DNA of 13,335 nucleotides from Flavobacterium psychrophilum. Lineage in GTDB: Bacteria > Bacteroidota > Bacteroidia > Flavobacteriales > Flavobacteriaceae. Both the position numbers and the translations under genes were made by a program. A model generated the notes under the pieces. It was not told the origin of the DNA. It ran no database searches and was given only the letters and a program-made list of their open reading frames with translations. Location of the stretch: positions 1 through 13,335 of the forward strand of contig CAMBOW010000055.1 of the NCBI GenBank assembly GCA_945869365.1. Direction: 5' to 3'. Of the stretch, positions 1 through 8,658 are shown in pieces (position 1 is the stretch's first letter; each line of letters begins with the position of its first letter).

Positions 1-2452
1 CTTTTCCGGTTTTGTAATCGATGATGCGCACCACGCCATTGCGCGATTCTACCCGATCTACGTTTCCGCTTAGCACCACATCATAAGGCAAACTGGGATG
101 CGTTAGTGTGCGGGATAATTTGGTTTCCAAAGCCAAAATTTGTACCGCATCGCCTTTTTTGAGTTGGGCCAATTCGTAGGTTAAAAAATTATGGACGTTG
201 CGTTTGGCTACTTCAAAAGCCAAGAGGTTGCGGCCTTTTTTAATTTCACCTTCTTTATATACCGCTTTAAACTGTTTGGTCACCACAGTTTCAATTTGCG
301 AAAAACAAGCGTTCACTCCGTGTTCTGATAAAAATTTGCCTACAAACGGCGTGTACAATTCATAAAGACTCTCGTGTATAATGGTGCCCAAGGTATTTAA
401 TGCAACTGTCTCTTCTACTTCTTCGGTTTCTCGAATGCGCAGGATTTTTTGAAAGTAAAAGGCAATCGGGTTGCGTATATAACTGCTAAATGCCGATGGA
501 GAAAATCCAGACTTGGCTACTTCTTGCAAGCGATCCAAAACGGCTGCTGATTTTGGAATCACCTGCAGTGCAACCGGGCTAGTGGGCACAAGCGGGTTGT
601 GAATTTCTTTGGTAAATACATGGGTAGTTTGACGTTCTACTTCCATTTGCGTAATGAAACGACTCATTTCTCCGGCGTCAAGCCCTTCGCTCTCTGTATT
701 GTACAATAAAAACGCCTGCTTGGCCCGTTGCAACAAATGGTAAAAATGATAGGTATAAATCGCGTCTTTTTCTTTAAAGGTAGGCAAGCCCAATTCCCGT
801 TTCACATCATAGGGAATAAAGGAATTGTTGGCTTTTCCGGCCGGGAATTTTCCTTCGTTTACCGAAAGTACAATCACGGTTTCAAAATCAAGCACACGAC
901 TTTCCAACACCCCCATGATTTGCAATCCTTGTAGTGGTTCGCCCTCAAATGAAACTTCGGCCAAATCAATAATTTGTTTGTACACAGCATGCAAGGTGCT
1001 CAACTCTTGAGCAATTGTGTAGGCAGTAAAATACTGCGTGAGTCGGTTAATTATTTTGTATAAACTGTACAAGAAGGTTTGGGCCAATTTTTCGTCTTCT
1101 TTTTGGGTACTTAGGTTGGCTTTAATGTGCAACAAAATAAGGCCCAATCGCTCCAATACCGGCAAGGCTGTGTCTTCCCATTTGGCAAAAAGTAAGGTGA
1201 ATAGCGGCGTGGCTTGGGGGTGTAATTCCTGCAGTTTTTGGTGACTGATAAAGGTGTAATTATAGGATTGAATAGTATAGACCAAATCGCTGGCTTGCAC
1301 ATAGGAAGCGACAAGCGGATGGGTAAGAACCGCCAAGACATCTTTGTAGTAAAACACATAGGAATTGCCACTTCTCGACTGGGCGTGCAGGTGCATTTTA
1401 AACAACAACCCAAGCAGCAATTGCGCCGGATTGTTTTTGCTCGAATACCCCATGGTAATATTCAAGGACGACAAATTGTTGGGCAAAGCATAGAGCAAAG
1501 GAACCAAAAGCTGTTCCTCGGCCAATACCACGGCAATTTTTTCTAAGGGAGTTTCGGGGTTTTCGGCTACAAGGGTTTCCAAAATAGTGCCGGCAATTTT
1601 AGCCTGACCAATGGTTTTGGGCGTGCCAATGCAACGAATGGTTTTGGGTTGGGCAAAATGATCACCTATCCATTCAAACGGATGATTTTTATAGTAAGGC
1701 CAAGTGGCTTTATAGCGACGCAGAAACATACCCGCATCGTGTTGCGGATCATCCAAGAACGTCAGGTCGGCATCCCAATATACCTTCGCGAGATCTTGGC
1801 TTAATAGCGTTTGTATAATTTTTTCCTCGGCCGCATTCAAGGCGTTAAATCCGGCAAATACAAAGGTTTTTTGAGTACTCGCTACGCAAAAATCGGCGGT
1901 ATTTGTTACGGCTTCCCGGTAGATCATGCCTTGATAACCCTGGCCTTTTGCTAATAAATGTTGATACAGCGCTTGGTAATAGGCGGGCAAACGTTTCCAA
2001 AAATCGACGTAATTTTCTAAGAGTTGTGTTTTATCGGCAACCTCAACACCCCAACGTTTAATGTCTTCGATGTCTTTGATGTAGGAAAGCACATGCATAG
2101 GGTCTAACAAATAGCGGTCTATTTCATTAAAATCTTGCAACAAGGTTTTGGCCCAATTGGCAAACAATTCAAACGACTGGGGTGCCGTGCTCATTTGGCA
2201 ATACACTTCATAAAACTCAAACAATTGGGTGATTGGATCAGCGGTTTGCAATCCGGAAAGAGCTTGAACAAAGTCTTCGATGCTAATGACCTCTGGAGCA
2301 AATACCGGAGCCGAAAGGTGTTTTTGTAAGGCGTCGAGTAAAAACAGCTTGGCCCGCTTGTTGGGCAATACAACTACAGTTTGTTGAAAGTCATTTTGAA
2401 AATCCTGGGCAAGTGTGTCGGCGAGTTGATCGAGGAAGGTAGCTGTCATCAT
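1..2452 (-). CDS. addB: AddB-like PD-(D/E)XK nuclease subunit, C-terminus cut off by window edge
   Basis: This is an uninterrupted minus-strand frame of 817 codons from ATG 2452 (a second ATG is at 2449) to the left edge, with no stop, so the C-terminal end is missing. The N-terminus (VVVLPNKRAKLFLL, about residues 24-37) resembles Bacteroidota AddB-like proteins and has no Walker A motif. A UvrD-like but apparently ATPase-inactive middle includes VNEGKFPAGK near residue 530. The C-terminal part carries a PD-(D/E)XK nuclease core: H693 in GTIIHES, D799 in VDRVE, and D812/K814 in IIDYKTGK. All catalytic positions visible so far are intact. Known family role: partner of AddA in resecting double-strand breaks for RecA-dependent repair. 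The AddA-like partner is encoded at 5245-8415 on the same strand, beyond kbl and ompA. No promoter was found in the short upstream gap, which instead holds the ompA terminator, so read-through expression is inferred. The family assignment is confident; the symbol is by analogy. Confidence 0.85.
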   Translation of the reverse strand, partial: MMTATFLDQLADTLAQDFQNDFQQTVVVLPNKRAKLFLLDALQKHLSAPVFAPEVISIEDFVQALSGLQTADPITQLFEFYEVYCQMSTAPQSFELFANWAKTLLQDFNEIDRYLLDPMHVLSYIKDIEDIKRWGVEVADKTQLLENYVDFWKRLPAYYQALYQHLLAKGQGYQGMIYREAVTNTADFCVASTQKTFVFAGFNALNAAEEKIIQTLLSQDLAKVYWDADLTFLDDPQHDAGMFLRRYKATWPYYKNHPFEWIGDHFAQPKTIRCIGTPKTIGQAKIAGTILETLVAENPETPLEKIAVVLAEEQLLVPLLYALPNNLSSLNITMGYSSKNNPAQLLLGLLFKMHLHAQSRSGNSYVFYYKDVLAVLTHPLVASYVQASDLVYTIQSYNYTFISHQKLQELHPQATPLFTLLFAKWEDTALPVLERLGLILLHIKANLSTQKEDEKLAQTFLYSLYKIINRLTQYFTAYTIAQELSTLHAVYKQIIDLAEVSFEGEPLQGLQIMGVLESRVLDFETVIVLSVNEGKFPAGKANNSFIPYDVKRELGLPTFKEKDAIYTYHFYHLLQRAKQAFLLYNTESEGLDAGEMSRFITQMEVERQTTHVFTKEIHNPLVPTSPVALQVIPKSAAVLDRLQEVAKSGFSPSAFSSYIRNPIAFYFQKILRIRETEEVEETVALNTLGTIIHESLYELYTPFVGKFLSEHGVNACFSQIETVVTKQFKAVYKEGEIKKGRNLLAFEVAKRNVHNFLTYELAQLKKGDAVQILALETKLSRTLTHPSLPYDVVLSGNVDRVESRNGVVRIIDYKTGK

Positions 2453-2463
2453 GGTATAAAAAT

Positions 2464-2494
2464 AAAAAAAACGCCCCGATAATCGAGGCGTTTT
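2464..2494 (-). terminator. Intrinsic terminator of the ompA-family gene
   Basis: On the minus strand a 9-bp stem (CGCCTCGAT / ATCGGGGCG, short TA-containing loop) is followed by a run of eight T. One pair is a U-G wobble in the minus-strand RNA, but would be a C-A mismatch in plus-strand RNA, so it is built for the minus strand. It lies 23 nt after the ompA stop and only about 12 nt before the ATG of the addB-like gene. Confidence 0.85.
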
Positions 2495-2516
2495 CTAGTG
2501 GTATTTTGAGAAGTGT

Positions 2517-3917
2517 TTAGTTGGCTAATTTCACCTCAACTCTTCTGTTGTTTGCTTTACCCGCTTTGGTTTTATCTATTGGTCTAGATTTACCGTATCC
2601 TGCCGATGTTAAACGATCAGCGGCAATACCGTTTTCAATTAGATAGTTTTTCACAGCGCTTGCTCTATTATCAGACAAGGTCTGATTGAACGCTACTGAA
2701 CCTGAATCGTCTGTATGTCCTTCGATGCTAAATTTAGCTGTTGGGTATTCTTTTAAGATCGCAGTGATTGATTGCAATACAGCAAATGTTTGTTTTTGGA
2801 AAGAAGCTTTACCTGACTCAAACAAAATGGTTTTGGCATATTCGTTCAAGCTTTTGATAGCTGTTTCAGTAACTTCAGGACAACCATTGTTGGCTGCAGT
2901 TCCTTTTACGTCTGGACATTTGTCGTCTTTGTCTAATACGCTATCGCCATCTGTGTCTGGCCAAGGACAACCTGCGTTATCTTTTGGTCCCTTTACTGTT
3001 GGGCATTTGTCTGCTTTATCTGTTACGCCATCGCCATCAGCATCTGGACAACCTCCTAAAGTTTTTAATCCCGCAACATCTGGACAAGCATCGTCTTTAT
3101 CGGCAACACCATCGGCATCCATATCTGGACAACCATTGAATTCAGCCAAACCAGCTGCATCAGGACAAGCATCACTTGCATCAACAATTCCGTCAGCATC
3201 GGTATCAGGACAGCCTTTAAATTGTTTCAATCCTTTCACATCAGGACAAGTATCGTCTTTATCATAGATCCCATCGCCATCCGTGTCTTTTCCGCCAAAT
3301 TTGAAGGTAAGACCAATTAGGTGTTGCATGTGCGAAGGCACATCAGCATTGATTACACGATCTGCTTTATCCAATGAATTTTTGTAGGTAGATTGAATAG
3401 AGAATCCTACCATTTCAGTAAACCAAAGCGTAAGTCCCAAACCTCCATTAAAAGTTCCGTAGCTAGCGTCACCAAAAGAAGTGTAACCACCACCTACGTG
3501 AGCAGAAGGATCTACAATTTTCCAACCCAACATCTCCATAAAGCTGTATTTGATTGTACCGTCGGCACTGTAGTAGCTTAAATCACCAGGATTTATTACT
3601 TCGTAAGGTCCAGGAGCTACGGTGCGAGGCACAACAAAACGTTTAATTTTGTTGATCGATCCAGTAACGCCAAAAGTAAAATTACCGCCTACATTTTTAG
3701 ACACCGTGATGTACGAAATAGAAGGTAAAACATTCCAATAGTCTTGCGCATTAAAATACTGTGAAAATTGGTCTTGAATTTTAGAAGCTGCACTCACACG
3801 AGTGTCAACTGCATTGGTTCCAAAGGAAATTGCCCATGGATTGTTGCTGTCTTGCGCTTGAACGTTTAGTCCTACAAGAAGAACTAAAGCAGCAACTAAT
3901 TTGTTTAGGTGTTTCAT
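2517..3917 (-). CDS. OmpA-family outer-membrane protein with thrombospondin type 3 repeats
   Basis: A 466-aa protein that links the outer membrane to peptidoglycan. Residues 1-21 form a signal peptide (hydrophobic core [11 protein letters not shown], likely cleavage after NVQA). Residues about 22-208 form a beta-barrel-like domain ending in [10 protein letters not shown]. Residues 211-347 are five Asp-rich TSP3 repeats, expected to bind calcium (for example [16 protein letters not shown], each ending GCP). Residues about 357-466 are a C-terminal OmpA domain with [19 protein letters not shown] and NNRRVEV. D403 and R418 align with the E. coli OmpA residues that hold diaminopimelate. It has a consensus Bacteroidota promoter and its own terminator, so it is probably a monocistronic, highly expressed gene. 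It sits between kbl and the addB-like gene with no evident functional link. The exact barrel function (porin or structural) cannot be told from sequence. Confidence 0.95.
   Translation of the reverse strand: MKHLNKLVAALVLLVGLNVQAQDSNNPWAISFGTNAVDTRVSAASKIQDQFSQYFNAQDYWNVLPSISYITVSKNVGGNFTFGVTGSINKIKRFVVPRTVAPGPYEVINPGDLSYYSADGTIKYSFMEMLGWKIVDPSAHVGGGYTSFGDASYGTFNGGLGLTLWFTEMVGFSIQSTYKNSLDKADRVINADVPSHMQHLIGLTFKFGGKDTDGDGIYDKDDTCPDVKGLKQFKGCPDTDADGIVDASDACPDAAGLAEFNGCPDMDADGVADKDDACPDVAGLKTLGGCPDADGDGVTDKADKCPTVKGPKDNAGCPWPDTDGDSVLDKDDKCPDVKGTAANNGCPEVTETAIKSLNEYAKTILFESGKASFQKQTFAVLQSITAILKEYPTAKFSIEGHTDDSGSVAFNQTLSDNRASAVKNYLIENGIAADRLTSAGYGKSRPIDKTKAGKANNRRVEVKLAN
2877..3287 (-). repeat. 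Five in-frame TSP3 repeats (27-29 codons each) inside the OmpA-family gene
   Basis: These encode residues 211-347. The units start at D211, D238, D265, D292 and D321, each of the form D-x-D-x-D-x-(x)-x-D-x-x-D-x-C-P followed by GCP. Four units are 27 residues and the fourth is 29 (it ends GCPWP). The DNA copies are clearly diverged, so this is an old protein repeat rather than a recent tandem duplication. The opposite strand happens to stay open through it because of the codon composition. Confidence 0.9.
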
Positions 3918-3954
3918 AGTTTAAATTTTTGTTAAATTACAATAAATTTCGGGT

Positions 3955-3985
3955 CAAAAGTAAGGTGTTAATCAATACCAACAAA
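3955..3985 (-). promoter_or_regulatory. Consensus Bacteroidota promoter for the ompA-family gene
   Basis: On the minus strand, TTTG (3982-3985), then 19 nt, then TACTTTTG (3955-3962), an exact match to TAnnTTTG. The predicted start is near 3948, giving a leader of about 30 nt that is AT-rich and has no Shine-Dalgarno sequence, as usual in this phylum. Confidence 0.75.
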
Positions 3986-4027
3986 ACGATTGCTAAAAAA
4001 AATGCCTTAATTAATTTTTAATTCTAA

Positions 4028-5221
4028 TTAAATAACATTCAGCTGTTTACCCACTTTAATGAAGGCTTCTATGGCTTTATCTAAATGTGCTTGTGTGTGT
4101 GCTGCCGACAATTGCACCCGAATACGCGCTTTGTCTTTGGGAACAACCGGAAAAAAGAAGCCAATTACGTAGATGCCATTTTGCAATAATTCGTTGGCCA
4201 TAGTCTGCGAAAGCTTGGCGTCATAGAGCATTACGGGCACTATTGCCGAGTCGCCTTCTACAATATCAAAGCCCGCTTTTTTCATACCGGCCTTAAAATA
4301 GTTGGTGTTCCATTCCAGTTGATCGCGCAGCGATGTGTCTTTTTCGAGCAACTCAAAAACCTTGATAGAAGCCCCCACAATAGCAGGCGCCAAAGAATTC
4401 GAAAACAAATACGGACGAGAACGCTGGCGGAGTAGTTCAATAATTTCTTTTTTTCCGGTAGTATATCCGCCCATCGCGCCACCCAGCGCTTTCCCAAGTG
4501 TTCCGGTTATGATGTCTATGCGATCCATTACATTTTTGGCCTCCATCGTACCCTTGCCTGTCGCGCCAATAAAGCCTGCGGCATGGCACTCGTCTACCAT
4601 AACCATCGCGTCGTATTGATCGGCTAAATCACAAATTTTATCTAAGGGGGCCACTACCCCATCCATAGAGAATACGCCGTCGGTGACAATTAATTTAAAT
4701 CGAACACCGGCTTCGTTGGCTTTTTGGAGCTGCACTTCTAAATCGGCCATGTCGCTGTTTTCGTAGCGGTAACGCGCGGCTTTACACAAACGCACCCCGT
4801 CAATAATTGAGGCGTGATTTAAACTATCTGAAATAATCGCGTCTTGCTCACCCAACAAAGGTTCAAAAACCCCACCATTGGCATCAAAAGCAGCGGCGTA
4901 TAAAATGGTGTCTTCTGTGCCATAAAATTGTGCGATTTTTTGTTCTAAAGTTTTATGAATGTCTTGGGTTCCACAAATAAACCGCACCGATGACATCCCG
5001 AATCCATGGGAATCTAAGGCGTCTTTGGCCGCTTGAACTACTTCGGGATGCGAAGAAAGTCCCAAGTAATTGTTGGCGCAAAAATTCAATACGGTTTCCC
5101 CGGTTGAAATGGTGATTTCGGCACCTTGCGGCGAGGTAATGATGCGTTCTTTTTTGAATATTCCATTGGCTTCAATGGTGTCTAATTCGTTTTGTAGGTG
5201 TTGTTGTATTTTTCCGTACAT
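4028..5221 (-). CDS. kbl: Glycine C-acetyltransferase (2-amino-3-ketobutyrate CoA ligase)
   Basis: A 397-aa PLP enzyme of the alpha-oxoamine synthase family, almost the same length as E. coli Kbl (398). It cleaves 2-amino-3-ketobutyrate with CoA to glycine and acetyl-CoA, the second step of threonine breakdown after threonine dehydrogenase. Visible landmarks are [14 protein letters not shown] (residues 46-59), [10 protein letters not shown] (133-142), VDECHAAGF (209-217, with D210 and H213 near the PLP ring) and the PLP-lysine motif [11 protein letters not shown] with K244. No threonine dehydrogenase gene is next to it here. The ATG at 5221 gives the expected MYGKIQQHL start. It lies 23 nt after the addA-like stop and has its own promoter overlapping that gene's end. 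Biotin synthesis BioF is the nearest alternative, but the length and start fit Kbl better. Confidence 0.95.
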   Translation of the reverse strand: MYGKIQQHLQNELDTIEANGIFKKERIITSPQGAEITISTGETVLNFCANNYLGLSSHPEVVQAAKDALDSHGFGMSSVRFICGTQDIHKTLEQKIAQFYGTEDTILYAAAFDANGGVFEPLLGEQDAIISDSLNHASIIDGVRLCKAARYRYENSDMADLEVQLQKANEAGVRFKLIVTDGVFSMDGVVAPLDKICDLADQYDAMVMVDECHAAGFIGATGKGTMEAKNVMDRIDIITGTLGKALGGAMGGYTTGKKEIIELLRQRSRPYLFSNSLAPAIVGASIKVFELLEKDTSLRDQLEWNTNYFKAGMKKAGFDIVEGDSAIVPVMLYDAKLSQTMANELLQNGIYVIGFFFPVVPKDKARIRVQLSAAHTQAHLDKAIEAFIKVGKQLNVI

Positions 5222-5244
5222 GCTTTTTTGTTTTTAAAATGCGT

Positions 5245-8200
5245 TTACAAATGTATTACATTGGGCGTTTCGCCAAGATAGACCAAGAGTTTTTTTGCCA
5301 CGACAAATCCCATCGCCGTGAGTACATGTTGGTAATCGGCCAACTGCTGTTGGTGTTGGGGTTTGGGGCTACCCGTTTTGTAATCGAGTAAAATGACCGC
5401 GCCCGACGGAAGTTGCACAATGCGATCGGGCTTCACCACTGAAGCTTGTGGCTGCAAAATAGCCTGTTCGTTCCATACTTTATTGCCTGCTGCAAAAACC
5501 TCGGTCAAGTCGGGATGCATAACCAATTGGCTGAGCGATTGTGTTACAGCTGCCAACTGCTGTGCGGCAATTAGCCCGGAATCTAGCGCATTTTGCAAGG
5601 CCAATGGCAAGTCCTTTTGGGTGAAGATGGTGGCCGCAATTTCGTGGATCACGTTGCCGTAGGCAATGGCTTCTTGTTGCGGAGAATTCCACATGAGGGC
5701 TTCTCGTTGGGCAATTTTAATTTTTGAAGACTGGATGGGCTGTACAACCGATTCTACAGGAATAGGCTCAGTTTTTGATTTACTGGGTTTGGATAATTTT
5801 TGTGGAGATCCCCAGTCATAAAAAGCCGTATCTTCTTTATACAGTCCAAGATGAGTAAGGTATTTGGCAAAAAAAGCCGACATGGTATTGGGAAACGTGC
5901 CGTCTGCTTTGGGTTTTACGTGCTGCGAAATAATGTGCAACTGCTCTTCGGCGCGCGTAAGTGCCACATATAAGACGTTGATGTTGTCGAGCAATTCTTC
6001 TTCCTTTTTTTGCTCGAAGACGGCCTTGGCTGCCGGGCCAAAATTGGCTACCCCAGCGTTGTTGTCTACCAATATTTTGGGAATGCCAAAAACCGCTTGG
6101 TCGGCGTCGAGCCAGATTTTGTCTTTGGGTTTTCGGGCATAATCCTCATCGGCAAAAGGCATAATCACAACGGGGAACTCTAGCCCTTTGGCTTTGTGAA
6201 TGGTGAGTATGCGAATGGCATTGGTGCCCTCAGGTGATGGAATGCTTAGCTTGGACGCATTTTTATCCCAAAACGACAAAAATTCAACGATGCCCGCCTG
6301 ATTTCGCAGGTCACGTTCCAGAACAATGTCCAGAAAATATTGCACATAGGCATTGCTTTTTTCATGTTGCAGCACTCGGGCAACCAAGAGTTCGACCGCT
6401 TCGTAGAGCGATTTTTTTCGCAGGGAAGCAAATGACACGTTCAGGTTGTGTTGGGCCAACCAAGCTTCAAATTCAATTTCGATGGTACAGCCCATGCCGG
6501 CCGCAATAAAATCGTGAATTTCTTGCGGTTGCGGCAAATTTTGCGCCAAATACAATAAAAACAAAGCCTTGGCTTCTTTGTTGTTTGGGTTGTTGAGGTA
6601 CCGCAAACTAGTGAGCAAGCATTGCACCTGCGGGGCATTATCAAGCAACAAGGTCTCCGAAGACAACAGCGGCAATTGCATTTCGGTGAGGTAGCTAGCA
6701 ACGGCTACTCCCTGGTCGCGTTTGCGGGTGAGTATGGCAATGTCTTGGTAGGCAAATCCTTGTGCCAAAACACGCTGAATGGTTTCGAAGGTAGCTACAA
6801 CCTGTTGTTTGGTTTTGTCGGGCGTGTCTTCGGCGCTGTCGGGTGCAGCTTGCTCGGGCTCGGGTAAAAAATGAATGGACACGTAGCCACCTTGTTTGGA
6901 ATTGCTGAGCTGATGGCTCCATTTTTCGTATAATTCTTTGTAATCGGGATGGGTAAATTCGGACGAAAGAAACCCAAATAAGCCGTTATTAAATTCAATA
7001 ATTTGGGTGTAACTGCGGTAATTGGTGTCGAGTGAAAATACAGTAGCTTGGGCATTAAACGGACTTTGCTGCTTGCTCAAGGCGATAAATTGTTCGGCTT
7101 TCCCGCCTCGCCAACGGTAAATAGATTGTTTGGGGTCGCCCACCAAGAGCAAGGAACCGCGGGTGCCGTTCAGGTCTTCGCTGCACAAGGCATTGTCTAT
7201 TAGCGGAACGAGGTTTTGCCATTGCATCTCGGAGGTGTCTTGAAATTCGTCGATGAAAAAGTGGCGGTAGCGTTCGCCCAGTCGCTCGTAGATAAAGGGA
7301 GCAGGTTGGTTTTGAATTTCCCGATAAATTAAGGCGTTAAACTCTGAAATGGACAAAATATGCTGTTCGGCTTGTAGGGCCTGTAACTCCTGACTCACTT
7401 TGTTGACTAAGGAAAGGGGTGTACAATTCTTTATAAAGGCTTTATAGAAATCACGGTGTTCAAATTGACTGTATATGGTGCTTAACGCGTCTAAAAATGT
7501 GGGGATGGCCTGCTCAATTAGGTCTTTGTCGGTGGCCGCTTGCAAAATTTTGATGTCGGTGTCCTCGCGGTAGGTTTTGTTTTTGGGGTTAAAATTTCCC
7601 TCGGCAATAGATTGGAGGTGTTTGGGGAAATAGCCGCCCGAAAAGGAGCGTAAATTGATGCCCATGGCTTCTATGCTTTGCAACAGTCGTTGGGCAAATT
7701 CTTGGTTTTCGGATTCTATAGTTGCACACAACTCGTTGAGGTGCAGTTTGAGCGCCGCAAATTGATCGATGCTGTAGTCTTTGAGCAGCGCAATTTCTTC
7801 GCGGTTGTTTTCGTTGACCAGGAGTTTACCGGTTTCTAAAATTTCTCTAGAAATGTCCCAACTTTTGTCGTCGTCGGTTTTCTCCATGGTGAAATCGATG
7901 AGCAACTTGGTGAGCGCCGGATCATCGCCGGCTTGAGCAATTAGGACATCGACGGCCTCCATGACCAAATTTTCGGTGTCTAGGGAAACCTCAAACGAGA
8001 CAGGCAAATCCAAATCGTGGGCAAAGGCACGAATAACTTTGTGGGTAAATTTATCGATCGTCGAAATATCAAAAGCTGCATAATTGTGTATGAGGTGTTT
8101 GATAATCTGTTTGGCCTTTTCGTGAATTTTGGGCAGCGGCAATTTGGTTTCGTGCGAGATGAGCTGCATGAGCTCGAGTGCGCCGGGCGAGGTGTTATCG

Positions 8201-8415
8201 CTTGCAAACTGGGATAAATTTTCGATTACCCGACTTTTCATTTCGTGAACGGCCTTGTTGGTAAACGTAATCGCCAAGATGTTTCGGTAGGCGTCTGGTT
8301 TGGTTGATGTGAGTATAATTTTGAGGTACTCTTTTACCAAGGTGTAGGTTTTCCCCGATCCGGCAGAGGCGTTGTAAATAGAAAAACTGGCGAGCGAGGG
8401 CTGGGTAGTTGTCAT
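5245..8415 (-). CDS. addA: AddA-like UvrD-family helicase with C-terminal PD-(D/E)XK nuclease
   Basis: An ATP-dependent helicase-nuclease expected to unwind and degrade double-strand DNA ends together with the AddB-like protein at 1-2452. Numbered from the longer possible start at 8454, the superfamily 1A motifs are: Walker A ASAGSGKT (29-36), motif Ia ITFTNKAVHEMKSRV (62-76), motif II FIDEFQDTSE (400-409), motif III LLVGDPKQSIYRWRGG (436-451), motif V LTIHKAKGLEF (750-760) and motif VI LYVALTRAEEQLHI (828-841). The nuclease core is at the C-terminus: H937 in YGNVIHEI, D1010 in KPDRI, D1024 and K1026 in LLDYKTG, then QQQLADY. The helicase-plus-nuclease arrangement is that of AddA/RecB. I prefer the ATG at 8415 (MTTTQPSLASFSIYN), which puts the Walker A at the usual distance from the N-terminus. 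The alternative ATG at 8454 adds 13 residues and abuts the structured element at 8455-8542. No clear promoter was found. Confidence 0.9.
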   Translation of the reverse strand: MTTTQPSLASFSIYNASAGSGKTYTLVKEYLKIILTSTKPDAYRNILAITFTNKAVHEMKSRVIENLSQFASDNTSPGALELMQLISHETKLPLPKIHEKAKQIIKHLIHNYAAFDISTIDKFTHKVIRAFAHDLDLPVSFEVSLDTENLVMEAVDVLIAQAGDDPALTKLLIDFTMEKTDDDKSWDISREILETGKLLVNENNREEIALLKDYSIDQFAALKLHLNELCATIESENQEFAQRLLQSIEAMGINLRSFSGGYFPKHLQSIAEGNFNPKNKTYREDTDIKILQAATDKDLIEQAIPTFLDALSTIYSQFEHRDFYKAFIKNCTPLSLVNKVSQELQALQAEQHILSISEFNALIYREIQNQPAPFIYERLGERYRHFFIDEFQDTSEMQWQNLVPLIDNALCSEDLNGTRGSLLLVGDPKQSIYRWRGGKAEQFIALSKQQSPFNAQATVFSLDTNYRSYTQIIEFNNGLFGFLSSEFTHPDYKELYEKWSHQLSNSKQGGYVSIHFLPEPEQAAPDSAEDTPDKTKQQVVATFETIQRVLAQGFAYQDIAILTRKRDQGVAVASYLTEMQLPLLSSETLLLDNAPQVQCLLTSLRYLNNPNNKEAKALFLLYLAQNLPQPQEIHDFIAAGMGCTIEIEFEAWLAQHNLNVSFASLRKKSLYEAVELLVARVLQHEKSNAYVQYFLDIVLERDLRNQAGIVEFLSFWDKNASKLSIPSPEGTNAIRILTIHKAKGLEFPVVIMPFADEDYARKPKDKIWLDADQAVFGIPKILVDNNAGVANFGPAAKAVFEQKKEEELLDNINVLYVALTRAEEQLHIISQHVKPKADGTFPNTMSAFFAKYLTHLGLYKEDTAFYDWGSPQKLSKPSKSKTEPIPVESVVQPIQSSKIKIAQREALMWNSPQQEAIAYGNVIHEIAATIFTQKDLPLALQNALDSGLIAAQQLAAVTQSLSQLVMHPDLTEVFAAGNKVWNEQAILQPQASVVKPDRIVQLPSGAVILLDYKTGSPKPQHQQQLADYQHVLTAMGFVVAKKLLVYLGETPNVIHL
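5248..5276 (-). promoter_or_regulatory. Probable kbl promoter inside the last codons of the addA-like gene
   Basis: On the minus strand, TTG (5274-5276), then 18 nt, then TACATTTG (5248-5255), an exact TAnnTTTG match. The -7 element ends one base before the addA stop codon (5245-5247). The predicted start is near 5241, about 20 nt ahead of the kbl ATG. Confidence 0.55.
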
Positions 8416-8454
8416 GCCTTGATTGAGATAATAAGGTAGTAGTAAATGCTGCAT

Positions 8455-8542
8455 TAGCCCCGATGGCAGTGGAAATCGTTTTGTGGGCGCTGTGGCAGCA
8501 AGGACTCACAAAACATTGCAACGGACAGCGGGAAATAGCTTC
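8455..8542. ncRNA. Candidate structured RNA / Flavobacteriia intergenic element
   Basis: On the plus strand, a 5' block (AGCCCCGATGGCAGTGG) and a 3' block (CGGACAGCGGGAAATAGCT) can pair through AGC/GCT and CCCG/CGGG. Between them lies a nested hairpin: TTTTGTG (8479-8485) pairs perfectly with CACAAAA (8507-8513), with GCTG-TGG-CAGC inside. From memory, similar conserved end blocks around a variable middle hairpin recur between genes in many Flavobacteriia genomes. This may be the Flavo-1 RNA motif, but I could not check that. The transcribed strand is unknown: no T-run follows on either side and no consensus promoter precedes it. On the minus strand it would be the leader of the addA-like gene. 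Confidence 0.45.
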
Positions 8543-8618
8543 ACAAAAAATCTTGAAACGGGAACTAATTTATTAGAAATATTCCAATTTACCTATACTT
8601 TTTCCAAAGTTAAATGAT

Positions 8619-8626
8619 TAATTTTG
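8619..8626 (+). promoter_or_regulatory. Probable sodA promoter -7 element
   Basis: TAATTTTG is an exact TAnnTTTG match, placing the transcript start near 8633 and giving a leader of about 25 nt before the ATG at 8659. The -33 position only has a T-run (8599-8603) without the G, so it may be weak or need an activator. It lies downstream of the in-frame ATG at 8614, which argues against that start. Confidence 0.4.
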
Positions 8627-8658
8627 GTGAAAATTATTACTCACTAAATCTTATTGTT

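Noticed and set aside
1238..1546. Plus-strand 102-codon open frame
   Set aside because: Antisense shadow of the addB-like gene, which is a continuous frame with recognisable motifs.
2686..3267. 193-codon open frame on the plus strand antisense to the OmpA gene
   Set aside because: It mirrors the TSP3 repeats (low-complexity SGQ-rich protein); the minus-strand protein is clearly the real one.
3991..4027. AT-only stem followed by a T8 run after kbl (minus strand)
   Set aside because: The stem is all A-T pairs and is separated from the T-run by GGCA; too weak to call as a terminator, though kbl must end somewhere here.
8614..8658. Upstream ATG for sodA adding 15 residues
   Set aside because: The family start is at 8659, and the 8614 ATG overlaps or precedes the predicted promoter element.
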